The notes beneath the pieces were generated by a model. It was given only the letters and a program-made list of their open reading frames with translations. It was not told where the DNA came from and ran no database searches. Of a stretch of DNA of 64,000 nt, positions 51,403 to 61,183 are shown piece after piece. Source of the stretch: Prevotella sp. tf2-5 (lineage in GTDB: Bacteria > Bacteroidota > Bacteroidia > Bacteroidales > Bacteroidaceae); the NCBI RefSeq assembly GCF_900115435.1, contig NZ_FOWK01000011.1, positions 95,611 through 159,610 on the forward strand, written 5' to 3'. Both the position numbers and the translations under genes were made by a program. Within the stretch, counting starts at the first letter, position 1; each line of letters starts with the position of its first letter.

Positions 51403-52016
51403 AGTCCGAATTTCTTTCTGACAAAGTCGGCGATCATCTTCTCCGTCTCGTCCAGTCCCAAAATACTAGAGTTCACACAAAGGTCATACGATTCCGCATG
51501 CCCCCATTTCTTACCTGTATAATAATTATAATAGGCAGCTCGTTTACTCTCTGCCTGCAAAATCATATGCTTTGCCTCTGGTGGCGTCACACTTTGCTTG
51601 TTAAGGATTTGCTGTACCCTGTCATGCATTGACGCAGTGATAAAGATATTCACTACATTCTCAAAGTCACGCAATACATAATCGGCACAACGCCCCACAA
51701 AGACGCAAGAACCTTTTTCAGCCGCCTTACGGATCGCATCACTTTGGAACTTAAACAGATTCTCCTGGGAGAACCCTGACTCATAAGCTCCGCTGACATG
51801 AGGAGTAGTCATACTGAACAGTCCACGGATAAAACCCTTTTTCTCGTCATTCTGTTCGAATATTTTCTCACTGAAACCACTCTCTTTAGCGGCAAGGTTA
51901 AGAATTTCTTTATCATAATACTTAGCATTGAAATCATGAGCAAGCATACGGGCAATATCATGTCCGCCGCTACCCAGTTGTCGTCCTACATTGATAATAA
52001 TGTGTTTATTTTCCAT
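51399..52016 (-). CDS. Cytidylate-kinase-like protein
   Basis: 205 residues. A P-loop kinase of the cytidylate-kinase-like family (AAA/Cmk2): INVGRQLGSGGHDIARMLAH (P-loop variant), YYDKEILNLAAKESGFSEKI, SCVFVGRCADYVLRDFENVV and YYNYYTGKKWGHAESYDLCV. This family is distinct from the main Cmk enzyme; its substrate is not established. It overlaps the MATE gene by 11 bp. Confidence 0.88.
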   Translation of the reverse strand: MENKHIIINVGRQLGSGGHDIARMLAHDFNAKYYDKEILNLAAKESGFSEKIFEQNDEKKGFIRGLFSMTTPHVSGAYESGFSQENLFKFQSDAIRKAAEKGSCVFVGRCADYVLRDFENVVNIFITASMHDRVQQILNKQSVTPPEAKHMILQAESKRAAYYNYYTGKKWGHAESYDLCVNSSILGLDETEKMIADFVRKKFGL

Positions 52017-53358
52017 AAGCTTTGAGTTTTTTGATATACCATATCAACAAGGGGATTGTCATAGAAAAAGAACCGAAGTCACTTGCTGCCATCGAATACC
52101 ATACACCATCCAGTCCCAAGAACAGGGGGAAGATGTATGCCATCGGCAACAACAAGATCAACTGTCGTGAGAGAGAGAGGAAAATACTGATCTTCACTTT
52201 ACCAATACACTGGAAGAAATTAGTGATAACGGCTTGAGAACCTACCACAAAGAAGACCATCATATTGAGTTGGATACCCCTTGCAGCCATCGCTATCAAG
52301 GTGGCATCTGTCGTAAACACACGGGCTATCTGACGAGGGAAGAGCATCGAGACCGTCCAACCGATTAACAGTATAGTAGTCGCTGCAGTTATTGTTAACC
52401 AAAGACAACGAAACATACGGTCAAAACGCTCGGCACCATAGTTGTAGCCAACGATAGGCTGCATACCTTGTATCATTCCCATCACAAACATAAAAAGCAC
52501 CATCACAACGGAGTTGGCAATAGAATAGGCTCCCACTGCCATGTCACCGCCATAACGCACAAACTGATTGTTCATAAATATTACGATGACACATGATGTG
52601 CTCTGCATCAGAAAAGGAGAGATTCCAATGGATATGATATTACGAACCAGGTCTTTCTTCAATTTATAGATGCCTTTGCGCAGATGCAACAACTCTTTCT
52701 TGTCAGAGAATACCCACATTTGCCAGCAGAGCGCTATCGTTTGGGAAGTGATGGTAGCTAATGCCGCTCCTCTGATACCCCATCGGAACCACCATACAAA
52801 GGCAATAATCAAGATGATATTCATACCCACCGTAAACAGGGTAGCCCACATCGCATGACGAGGTTTGCCAGCAGCCCTCAGCACGGCATTCATTCCGAAA
52901 TACATATGAGTCACTACATTACCTAACAGTATAATTTCCATGAACTCACAGGCATACGGCAGAGTCACCTCTGAAGCTCCAAAGAAACGCAGGATAGGAT
53001 CAAGGAATATTAGACAGACGACCATGAACAGAACACCAATGATCAAGTTGAGGGTTACCGTGTTACCCAACAGATACTGTGCCGTCTTATAGTCACGCTG
53101 TCCCAGTTTAACGGAGATACACGTGGAGGAACCCACACCAACAGCCGCACCAAAGGCAGCACTAAGATTCATAAAAGGGAAAGTAATACCCAGACCTGCT
53201 ATTGCCTCTGGTCCCACCACCTGTCCGATGAACGCTCTATCGATAATGTTATACAAGCTGGAAGCCGACATTGCCACAATGGCAGGAAGAGCATACTGCA
53301 TCAACAGCCGCCCAACGGGTTTTGACCCTAACTCCAATGTCGCTTGCTTATTATCCAT
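52006..53358 (-). CDS. MATE-family multidrug/metabolite efflux transporter
   Basis: 450 residues from MDNKQATLELGSKPVGRLLM, with 12 predicted membrane helices. MATE features: YALPAIVAMSASSLYNIIDR with AFIGQVVGPEAIAGLGITFP in the first half and SIANSVVMVLFMFVMGMIQG with MQPIVGYNYGAERFDRMFRC in the second. It belongs to the NorM/DinF-like branch that exports cationic drugs or metabolites with Na+ or H+. First gene of MATE, cytidylate-kinase-like, phosphodiesterase, rfbB, purT. The start four codons downstream of the first Met is used because the upstream part lies in the promoter. Confidence 0.93.
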   Translation of the reverse strand: MDNKQATLELGSKPVGRLLMQYALPAIVAMSASSLYNIIDRAFIGQVVGPEAIAGLGITFPFMNLSAAFGAAVGVGSSTCISVKLGQRDYKTAQYLLGNTVTLNLIIGVLFMVVCLIFLDPILRFFGASEVTLPYACEFMEIILLGNVVTHMYFGMNAVLRAAGKPRHAMWATLFTVGMNIILIIAFVWWFRWGIRGAALATITSQTIALCWQMWVFSDKKELLHLRKGIYKLKKDLVRNIISIGISPFLMQSTSCVIVIFMNNQFVRYGGDMAVGAYSIANSVVMVLFMFVMGMIQGMQPIVGYNYGAERFDRMFRCLWLTITAATTILLIGWTVSMLFPRQIARVFTTDATLIAMAARGIQLNMMVFFVVGSQAVITNFFQCIGKVKISIFLSLSRQLILLLPMAYIFPLFLGLDGVWYSMAASDFGSFSMTIPLLIWYIKKLKAYGK

Positions 53359-53365
53359 ATTATAC

Positions 53366-53400
53366 TGCAAAGATAATGCAAAATTTCGATTAAACGAAGA
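53366..53400 (-). promoter_or_regulatory. Promoter/operator region of the MATE operon
   Basis: The minus strand has TATCTTTG (complement of 53368-53375). Upstream, TTCGTTTAATCGAA (complement of 53385-53398) has the ends TTCG and CGAA in inverted orientation. 31 of 35 bases are the same as at 61134-61168. Confidence 0.6.
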
Positions 53401-53423
53401 GAATGCAAATATATTTGCATTCT
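53400..53423. repeat. 24-bp perfect palindrome
   Basis: The half AGAATGCAAATA (53400-53411) is followed directly by its exact reverse complement (53412-53423). It carries TATATTTG, a -7-like box, on both strands. It lies between the MATE promoter and the tamL stop. Confidence 0.85.
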
Positions 53424-53462
53424 TAAGACTGAAGACGATAGTTTTATTTTCAAATTATATCT

Positions 53463-55814
53463 TCAGAACGGATAGCCGATGGCGAAATGAAGGGTCTGGT
53501 TCCTCTTAAAACCATCGACATTAAAGAAGCCTGACTTACCTGTTTCATAAGGCACATGAAGACCGATACCCCAGTCAAGACGAAGGATAAGGAAGTCTAG
53601 GTCGTAACGGATACCGACACCTGTTCCGACAGCTAGTTCACGGAATAGATTTTTAAAGTGAAAACGTCCACCATCGATACTACTTTGCTCTTTCTCTGTC
53701 TCATAAGAGTTGTTGGAGGAAGTCCACACGTTACCGGCATCAAGGAAGAGAGCTCCATAAAGATTTCCAAAAAGGCGTTGACGATACTCCAGATTCGTCA
53801 CGAACTTGATGGAACCATTACGGAAAAGATAGTCCATCGCCTTGTCGCCAAACGACTCAATGCTACCTGGTCCGACTCCACGGACGGAGAAGGCACGGAT
53901 ACTGTTGGCTCCTCCGACATAGAACATCTCGTTATTGGGAATAGCATCGGAGTTTCCATAGAGCCAGATATATCCGACATTGACATGACCAACCAGCTGT
54001 GATGTGCTATTGAGCGTCCACGTCTTAGTGAAATCAGTCTCAATCTTCAAGAACTGAGAATAGGGATTCTTGAAAAGAGTTTTGTTTTTCTCATTCCAAC
54101 TCTTACCACCAATCATATATGCCAGTGACAACAGGTTACCTGCCTCAGCGATTGTTGTTTCCCAACGGATGGGATGCAGTTTTCCCGCAGGACTGGTATA
54201 GGTATAGGTATAGCGCATCTCTGGTACAAAATAATCCTGCATCGTAGCAGCTAGATAAGGATTAGTCTTCACCAATTTGTCATACTCCTCCGTGTGACTA
54301 TTCATAAACTGATATTTAACTGTCAATGGTGAAAACTCATGACGACTCTGCGCTGAAGATTGCCAACGGTAGGTCCACTCACCACTGACTACATGCATTT
54401 TGTAGTAACTAGGACGATAAATGATATCTGTAGACACCTTGGCAATGGTAAGTGGCGTACTGAAGTAGCGACGGCGACGTATGATGCGACCATTCTTGTC
54501 ACGACGCACACGGTTACCTCCAAAGAAAGGAGCAATGATACGTGGAAATTCAATGCTGGCATCAGCACCATATTCATAATTATTCATCGAAGTACCACCA
54601 CTCGTTGCCCACTCGTAAGAGCCGTGCAGGTTGACATCAATCTTCTCACCACCACGGAAAGCATTACGACGGGTAACACCAAGTTTTAGCTCAGGTCCTA
54701 CCCGTCCAATAGTACGGGCATTGAAATTTGTCTCGATATAGAAGTCCCATGGTTTGTCGAACACGCAGTTAAGGGTCAGGTCAAGCGTATCGCATGTCGC
54801 TGTTGTATCACGAGGTGTGAAAACAAAATCTGTAGACGAGAAGAGTCCCATGGCATTGAGTTTGTTGACAGACTGCAGATAATTGTCGTAGCTATACAAC
54901 TGACGAGGACGCAATTTCATGTCTGCCATCAACACACGAGTACGGATAGGCGGTTTTTTCCCAGAGAAACGTACTGTAAAATATCGACGGTGGAGAGAGT
55001 CCGTCAACTGTTCCATAAAGGTCTTACGCATATTGATGTTCACTCTTCCGATATACCACTGGTGGAGAGCCTGGGCAGGAACATCCTTTGCCAATTGGAA
55101 ACGCAACTGTGCCTTACCGTCGACAGCAAAGGTGTCGGCAAGATAGGAGGCATAGTCCGGCTGGTAATAATAATAGCCGTTGTTACGTAATAGCAGGCTC
55201 ACGCGCTTACGTTCGGCATCGAGATTCGCAACGACGAAGGGGTCTCCTTTGTGGATTAACGCTTCGTTCATTGTGGCTTGTATCAGGCTGTCCGCACCTG
55301 TTGGAAAGCCAAAATACCCTACACTGTCAAGACGGTAAAGACGACCGAAATTCACCATATAGCCGATTTTTGCTGTCTTAGGGTTCTTCTGTGGGACAAT
55401 CTCATAGCTCACATGATTGTTAAAATATCCATGATTTCTCAATACAGAGCTTGCCACGGAAGAACGTAACTCAGGATTAACCCACGACATCAAAACGGGT
55501 TGTTTTCCAAATGCCTTCGTCATCCATTTGGCGAATCCAGAGTCTTTTCCGCTATAGTGGTTCCATACAGACAAACCGAATGAGAAAGGCATACGATGGT
55601 AGCTGCTACCGAAGATCGCACCATTAGGAGCTGTGGCAAGTGCAGCCTCCAACTCTTCTTTAGTCTGCGTGAAGTTATCATTCTCCTCATAGTTCTCATA
55701 AGTGATCTTTTTCAGACCCGTGAAGAGCTGGTCATCCTCCGGGATATTCTTTGTCATCGAACAGGAAGAGAGAAGTATACCTGCTAATATATATAGAAAA
55801 TTATTTCTTCTCAT
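53463..55814 (-). CDS. tamL: TamL-type BamA/TamA-family outer-membrane lipoprotein
   Basis: 783 residues. A lipoprotein signal (MRRNNFLYILAGILLSSCSM, lipobox SSCS, Cys18) is followed by POTRA-like segments (VLRNHGYFNNHVSYEIVPQK, RVSLLLRNNGYYYYQPDYAS, GRVNINMRKTFMEQLTDSLH, YLQSVNKLNAMGLFSSTDFV) and a C-terminal Omp85 beta-barrel (GAFRGGEKIDVNLHGSYEW-like strands, FYVGGANSIRAFSVRGVGPG, LFLDAGNVWTSSNNSYETEK, RYDLDFLILRLDWGIGLHVP). In Bacteroidota the lipidated TamA relative is called TamL and works with TamB. Its start overlaps the end of the TamB gene by 14 bp. Confidence 0.92.
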   Translation of the reverse strand: MRRNNFLYILAGILLSSCSMTKNIPEDDQLFTGLKKITYENYEENDNFTQTKEELEAALATAPNGAIFGSSYHRMPFSFGLSVWNHYSGKDSGFAKWMTKAFGKQPVLMSWVNPELRSSVASSVLRNHGYFNNHVSYEIVPQKNPKTAKIGYMVNFGRLYRLDSVGYFGFPTGADSLIQATMNEALIHKGDPFVVANLDAERKRVSLLLRNNGYYYYQPDYASYLADTFAVDGKAQLRFQLAKDVPAQALHQWYIGRVNINMRKTFMEQLTDSLHRRYFTVRFSGKKPPIRTRVLMADMKLRPRQLYSYDNYLQSVNKLNAMGLFSSTDFVFTPRDTTATCDTLDLTLNCVFDKPWDFYIETNFNARTIGRVGPELKLGVTRRNAFRGGEKIDVNLHGSYEWATSGGTSMNNYEYGADASIEFPRIIAPFFGGNRVRRDKNGRIIRRRRYFSTPLTIAKVSTDIIYRPSYYKMHVVSGEWTYRWQSSAQSRHEFSPLTVKYQFMNSHTEEYDKLVKTNPYLAATMQDYFVPEMRYTYTYTSPAGKLHPIRWETTIAEAGNLLSLAYMIGGKSWNEKNKTLFKNPYSQFLKIETDFTKTWTLNSTSQLVGHVNVGYIWLYGNSDAIPNNEMFYVGGANSIRAFSVRGVGPGSIESFGDKAMDYLFRNGSIKFVTNLEYRQRLFGNLYGALFLDAGNVWTSSNNSYETEKEQSSIDGGRFHFKNLFRELAVGTGVGIRYDLDFLILRLDWGIGLHVPYETGKSGFFNVDGFKRNQTLHFAIGYPF

Positions 55815-58800
55815 TACTTTCAGTTTTTAGGGAATCAGTAGGGACACTAGGATTCGGAGTAACCGGAGCTTTCAGGGGACGCATAGGACGCTGAGGTGTC
55901 GTGTCTTTGAAGCGGAAGATGTCCCAGAAATTCTGCAGGGAACGACGCCATATGAAACCAGCGCCATATTTCTGGGTATAACCATCCAACCAGTCATAGC
56001 TGTTGTTCTGATAATATAGCGTAATAAACTTATTCGCTGTATGATCGAGGCGATATTCAAGAGAAACGTTATCAAAGAAAGAATTATTACGTTGTTGTAA
56101 TTCCGCACCTGATGACACCTTTCCGCCAACGGCAATTTTCAAACGGTTATTCATAAACCGCTTAGCAAACTTAAAAGAATAGTCGGTGTGCATCGCACCA
56201 GAGGCATCCGTTGAGTTGTCCATACCAAACGAGAGATCAAGAGTACGTAAAGCATTACCTGTGATATGACTGATCTCTGAGTTTAGGAATGAGCTGAGTG
56301 CGGCGTTCATTGAGAAAGCACCAGTATTACCATCGGCAAGGTACATTCCTGTAGTAAGCATAGTGACAGCAAGTTTTCCACGCTGTTCTACCCCCATCGC
56401 TTGCAGCTCACTATGCAACTGCATATCCTCTGGAGCATCCAACGTGAACTTCAATCCCATATCTTTCAAAGTCTTGGTGACAATCACACCACAGTCGAAC
56501 TCCACACTACGTCCCACCCCATTACTATTGGAAACGGTAGCACGCGTACGTTCTGTCGCCGTGATATTCAATGTGGGATTCATTGGTTCTCCTGTAAATT
56601 CAATAAACGAGCCGTCTTGGATTGTGAAAGTTTTCAATGGGATGGCGGGCAGTGAGTATTTCATCTCACCATTTGACAGAGTATAACGACCACGCAATTG
56701 CAAGTTATCCACTGGCGTATACTGCATACGCAACGTACCACCACCCATCAGGTCAATATAGTTAGAATGGTCAGCATTGAGGTATGCCATAATATGGGCA
56801 CCTTTCGACACCTCTATCGTCATATCCATTGTGAAACCATTCAAGGACGGACGTTCGACAACAATTTGTGTCGTGTCGCTGAAATCAGTGAACTTGACCA
56901 GTTCCTCCAAATGGTTATCGGTAGAAAGTGGAGTGTCACGCAACACATAACTCATATCTGTGGAGCCTAGCACATTCAGCCTGCCTCGCAGTTTCAGATT
57001 ATCCGAAGTACCCTGCATCCTGCCATATACATCTACAAAGACCTTTCCGTAAGCAATACTATTAGGATTTTCTTTGGCACCGATAATCTGATAATCTTTA
57101 GCACGCATACGGAGATCTACCAAGATATGGTCAAGATTCGAGAAGTTGATATTGCCCATCAACGTTAACGGGTTCTCATTATAAGCATACAGGGAGAAAT
57201 TCTCTAACATCAGGTTGGAACCCACGACACGTACTGGGTCATTGTCAATACGCAAGCGTATACCATAAGGAATACTCACAAGATAAGAGGAGTCAAGGTA
57301 GACCTCACCATTCACCTGTGGAGTCCTCAATGAACCCTTGACAGACATCTCACCCTCGCCAAAACCTTCCAAACCGACAATCTGGTCAGGGATAAAACCG
57401 TTAATAATCTCCATAGGGAAGCGGGTCAATCGCATTTTAGCATCAAGGACACCCTCTCCTTCATTATAATAGGTACCATTTAACAGACCTATCTCCACGT
57501 CATCTTTCAACAGACGAGCCTCTATGGCATGGGCATCATTCTCTTTCTGTAAATAGACAAGTTCTGTGCTCACATTACCTATCGGGTTTTTCTCGTATGT
57601 CATGTTCTGGACAGACATATCACTCACGACAGAGAAACGCCCAGTCTCATGTTGCACGACATGATAATCACCATTCAGAATACCAGTCATACGAGGCACA
57701 TAAGGAAGCACAGAGGTAATCTCTCCCAAATCCAAGCGATTCAGACTGATTGTGATATCCTGTAATGCTGTAGGGTCACTCTCTTCGGAATATATCTTCA
57801 CACCCATACCGTCATCAGCTATCAAATCTATCTTCGCCATCACTTTATGATCAGAACCTAAGAACACATAATTATCCTTATTCAAAGCAAACTCCTTATA
57901 GCCCAATGTCGGACGATCTGGTACAAGATGCAGACGAATGCCGCTATCTACCATCTCCGCTTGAGCTCCGATACGGGCTCCTAACTTATTCTCGGAGTCA
58001 TAATAACGGACACCCATTGTGGCACCACGTTGTTGAAGGATTCCATCGAAGAGGGCATTGAACACAAACTGCGGATTCCGTTTGTTATTGCGTATTTGTC
58101 CACCAAAACTAAGATGCTCCTTCCGCTGGGTAAGACGGAAATTAATCGTGTCAAGACGTGTTCCATCATATACCAGGGAATAGATATGACCGTTGCCGTT
58201 GACTCCTGTTTCCGGAGAGGTCGTCATATCAAAGAGCACGTCTTTGAAATCAATATTATTACCACTCTTCAAAAGAGTTACAATAGGATTGTCTGTCTTG
58301 CTCTCCACATGTAATTTCATGACAGGAAGAAGTCGGCGAAGGGCGGGCTGGTCAATAATCTTCTGATCATATTGTGCCATTGCGGAATCGCTAAGCGTGG
58401 TAAGCTGACTGATCAGGTGTTCATAATGACCGCTGGCATCCACCTTCACAATAAAGTCACCACTCTGAATACGGGCATAAGTGGTATCAGCACGTAGATT
58501 AATCAGTAATCCTAAATCCTCGGGACGATATACCTTAGCAGAGTCACGGATGGTAAAATCAGAGAAGAACCCGCTAACATAATGTGTTTTCTTTAAATCA
58601 GAACTAACATCCACATGACCACATAGTGCAATGGTCAATGGCTTATCAACCAAATGGAGGCGGTAGAGGTCTAACTGTGCCATGTCTGCAGTGATAGTAC
58701 CGTCTAGCTTATTTTTTTTCATCAGAGCATCCAAGGCGATAGTACCATTAAGAAAATGGTTGTCACCTGTCACATGAGCAAAGGCACGACCGTTCTTGAC

Positions 58801-60444
58801 ATCCGCTGCCACCATCATATTACTCAGGTCATAAGACCCGTATTTTAGCTGAAGGATTCTCGCATCAGCCTGTAAGGTAGTACGTGGCGAGAAGATGTCT
58901 GTCCCCTGCCCTTTTGCCACAACATCAGCAGAGACAGCATAGATAGAATCATGAGGCATGAAGTGATGTAAGTTCAGGTCACGTATCGACAAGTTTGCAT
59001 CATAACGCATGGCATTAGCATTGAAATTTCCCTTTGCCTTCACCTGTCCCTTACCTTCTCGCATTACAAAATCTGCATAATATTGGGCACCATCTGCTTT
59101 GACATATCCTTGAGCGGTAATTCCATGAGGGATATGATAGTCACGTTGTATATCCTTCGGCAACAGACCTGTTATAAAATTCATATCTTCAGTCCTTGCC
59201 TTAAAATCCACCTTGGCACGAAGACGTTGGGGGCTTGTCAGATTAGCAACGAATCCTGTGGCTGTAGCATGAAAAGCAGTAGGTAAGGACACATCGAGTC
59301 CGTCAAACTCCATATAGTCCATATTCCCATTCACGGATCCCTTGACACTCAACGGGTAATTAGGCCAACGCTGCTGGAACGACTGTGGCATTCCTCCTAA
59401 GAAGCGCATCAGGTCTTGTTTACCTACCTGAGCATTCATGCGCATCCTCATCTTGCCTGGCTGTATCTTGTCCATCAGGGAGAGCGGCATATCCAGCTCC
59501 ATGTCCATATCAGAATCAGGTGTCTTCAAATGTAGTTTAGACAATCTGATATTTCCATTCTCCATAGCGACAACACCTGTGAGATTACTTACCTGTAAAC
59601 CACTCTTCTCGTTCAACTGTACAGTACGCATCACCAGTCGTGCCGTCGTGTCATGATAATAAATAGAATCGACTCCTATATTCACATGCTGAAGGTCGAT
59701 ATGGTTATAGTCAAGTCCTTCTATACGTGGCTCATAGTTCTGGTCGTATTGCAGGTTACCATTACTCCAATCCAAGGAAGCAATCTGATAGGTCTGCGTA
59801 CCTAAGTCGATGTCTCCACCTTTTGCCGACAGATTACCGAAACGGGCTTTCACACTTATGGTGTCACCTGGCATGTGTAGAGCTATATCAGAGCGAACGA
59901 CAGACAGACTGTCGGCAAAAATTTTCCAACGGTTATTGGATGTCGTCGTATCTTCTGGGACACTGTCGTTCAAGGCTACATCCACGATAGCATCCTCTAA
60001 TCTGGCACCATTGATTTCTACAGTCTGCTGATCAAGGTCTATACCCTTACTCGACAAGGCAAGACGTTTGAATTGTCCCTTCACACATGCAGCATCTACA
60101 AGCTGTACTGAATTAAACTTGGCATGGTTAATCTCCAACTCATTGATAATCACCTTGCTTTTCAACAGGGGTAACAACTCCACATCGACGACCATCCGTT
60201 CCACATCGGCTATGGTGTCGGGCTGCTGAAGGATGTGGAAGCCATCAATACCCAAATCCAAAGGGAAAGAGAGGTCCACATGGTCAACACTAATCTGCAT
60301 ACCTGTCTTCTCTGAGGCTATAGCAGCGACTTTATCAACAGCCCAGTTCTGGAAAGGAGGGAAATAAAGCAGTGCTGTCAGTATCAGAAACAGTATGACA
60401 GGACTTAACAGTATACCTAGTATCCACCACAACGCTTTCTTCAT
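55801..60444 (-). CDS. tamB: TamB-type translocation/assembly module protein (AsmA-like)
   Basis: 1547 residues from MKKALWWILGILLSPVILFL, an N-terminal membrane anchor. The long middle consists of beta-strand repeats of the AsmA/TamB bridge type (SVKGSLRTPQVNGEVYLDSS, TLMGNINFSNLDHILVDLRM). The C-terminal DUF490 region is clear (PLKTFTIQDGSFIEFTGEPM, NPTLNITATERTRATVSNSN, DLSFGMDNSTDASGAMHTDY). It spans the periplasm and moves phospholipids or helps insert outer-membrane proteins. The start is chosen because its ATG overlaps the upstream stop as ATGA; a reading nine residues longer exists. It forms an operon with the RluA-type gene and tamL. Confidence 0.92.
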   Translation of the reverse strand: MKKALWWILGILLSPVILFLILTALLYFPPFQNWAVDKVAAIASEKTGMQISVDHVDLSFPLDLGIDGFHILQQPDTIADVERMVVDVELLPLLKSKVIINELEINHAKFNSVQLVDAACVKGQFKRLALSSKGIDLDQQTVEINGARLEDAIVDVALNDSVPEDTTTSNNRWKIFADSLSVVRSDIALHMPGDTISVKARFGNLSAKGGDIDLGTQTYQIASLDWSNGNLQYDQNYEPRIEGLDYNHIDLQHVNIGVDSIYYHDTTARLVMRTVQLNEKSGLQVSNLTGVVAMENGNIRLSKLHLKTPDSDMDMELDMPLSLMDKIQPGKMRMRMNAQVGKQDLMRFLGGMPQSFQQRWPNYPLSVKGSVNGNMDYMEFDGLDVSLPTAFHATATGFVANLTSPQRLRAKVDFKARTEDMNFITGLLPKDIQRDYHIPHGITAQGYVKADGAQYYADFVMREGKGQVKAKGNFNANAMRYDANLSIRDLNLHHFMPHDSIYAVSADVVAKGQGTDIFSPRTTLQADARILQLKYGSYDLSNMMVAADVKNGRAFAHVTGDNHFLNGTIALDALMKKNKLDGTITADMAQLDLYRLHLVDKPLTIALCGHVDVSSDLKKTHYVSGFFSDFTIRDSAKVYRPEDLGLLINLRADTTYARIQSGDFIVKVDASGHYEHLISQLTTLSDSAMAQYDQKIIDQPALRRLLPVMKLHVESKTDNPIVTLLKSGNNIDFKDVLFDMTTSPETGVNGNGHIYSLVYDGTRLDTINFRLTQRKEHLSFGGQIRNNKRNPQFVFNALFDGILQQRGATMGVRYYDSENKLGARIGAQAEMVDSGIRLHLVPDRPTLGYKEFALNKDNYVFLGSDHKVMAKIDLIADDGMGVKIYSEESDPTALQDITISLNRLDLGEITSVLPYVPRMTGILNGDYHVVQHETGRFSVVSDMSVQNMTYEKNPIGNVSTELVYLQKENDAHAIEARLLKDDVEIGLLNGTYYNEGEGVLDAKMRLTRFPMEIINGFIPDQIVGLEGFGEGEMSVKGSLRTPQVNGEVYLDSSYLVSIPYGIRLRIDNDPVRVVGSNLMLENFSLYAYNENPLTLMGNINFSNLDHILVDLRMRAKDYQIIGAKENPNSIAYGKVFVDVYGRMQGTSDNLKLRGRLNVLGSTDMSYVLRDTPLSTDNHLEELVKFTDFSDTTQIVVERPSLNGFTMDMTIEVSKGAHIMAYLNADHSNYIDLMGGGTLRMQYTPVDNLQLRGRYTLSNGEMKYSLPAIPLKTFTIQDGSFIEFTGEPMNPTLNITATERTRATVSNSNGVGRSVEFDCGVIVTKTLKDMGLKFTLDAPEDMQLHSELQAMGVEQRGKLAVTMLTTGMYLADGNTGAFSMNAALSSFLNSEISHITGNALRTLDLSFGMDNSTDASGAMHTDYSFKFAKRFMNNRLKIAVGGKVSSGAELQQRNNSFFDNVSLEYRLDHTANKFITLYYQNNSYDWLDGYTQKYGAGFIWRRSLQNFWDIFRFKDTTPQRPMRPLKAPVTPNPSVPTDSLKTESNEKK

Positions 60445-61118
60445 GGCTGATATAATTTTAGTCCTTGCCATAACGGATCATCAGGTAATGGTGACTCCAC
60501 AACAATGGGTTCTTTCTTTACTGGATGAATAAACTCCAGCCGGTGTGCTAACAAAGAAATACTTCCATCAGGATTACTGCGTCTGGCACCATATTTTAAA
60601 TCCCCCTTTATGGGGCATCCCATCTCAGCAAGCTGACATCTGATTTGATGATGACGACCTGTTAACAGATTGATTTCCAGTAAATAATACCGATCCGTTT
60701 GACCAATCATCCGATATTTAAGGATGGCTTTTTTCGAACCAGGCACCTCATGATAATAGGCATACGTCTTATTCTGTTTCTCGTTCCGCGTAAGCCAATG
60801 CTCTAGTGTTCCCTTTGATTCCTCCGGTTTATCTTGCACGACAGCCCAATAAGTCTTGTGAATGTCACCATGACGGAACATGTCATTCAGTCGAGTTAAT
60901 GCTTTCGACGTACGGGCAAACATGACCAATCCACTTACAGGACGATCCAAACGGTGCACTATACCTAGGAACACCAGACCAGGCTTAGCATATTTCTCTT
61001 TGAGATATGCTTTCACCTTCTCTGCCAAAGGCTCGTCGCCAGTCTTATCACCCTGTACGATCTCACCGCTCTCTTTATAAACGATGATAATGTGGTTGTC
61101 CTCGTAGACTACTTGCAT
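60441..61118 (-). CDS. RluA-family RNA pseudouridine synthase
   Basis: 225 residues, without an S4 domain. The catalytic motif is GIVHRLDRPVSGLVMFARTS with the conserved Asp, followed by KTYWAVVQDKPEESKGTLEH and LLEINLLTGRHHQIRCQLAE. RluA-family enzymes modify uridines in rRNA or tRNA; the target cannot be told here. First gene of the RluA-tamB-tamL operon. Confidence 0.93.
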   Translation of the reverse strand: MQVVYEDNHIIIVYKESGEIVQGDKTGDEPLAEKVKAYLKEKYAKPGLVFLGIVHRLDRPVSGLVMFARTSKALTRLNDMFRHGDIHKTYWAVVQDKPEESKGTLEHWLTRNEKQNKTYAYYHEVPGSKKAILKYRMIGQTDRYYLLEINLLTGRHHQIRCQLAEMGCPIKGDLKYGARRSNPDGSISLLAHRLEFIHPVKKEPIVVESPLPDDPLWQGLKLYQP

Positions 61119-61133
61119 AATAACCTATTATGA

Positions 61134-61168
61134 TGCAAAGATAGTGTAAAATTTCGATTTAGCGAAGA
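61134..61168 (-). promoter_or_regulatory. Promoter/operator region of the RluA-tamB-tamL operon
   Basis: The minus strand has TATCTTTG (complement of 61136-61143) and upstream TTCGCTAAATCGAA (complement of 61153-61166). The -7 box is 18 bp before the start codon. Nearly the same 35 bp occur at 53366-53400. Confidence 0.6.
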
Positions 61169-61183
61169 TATTGGGGAATAATT

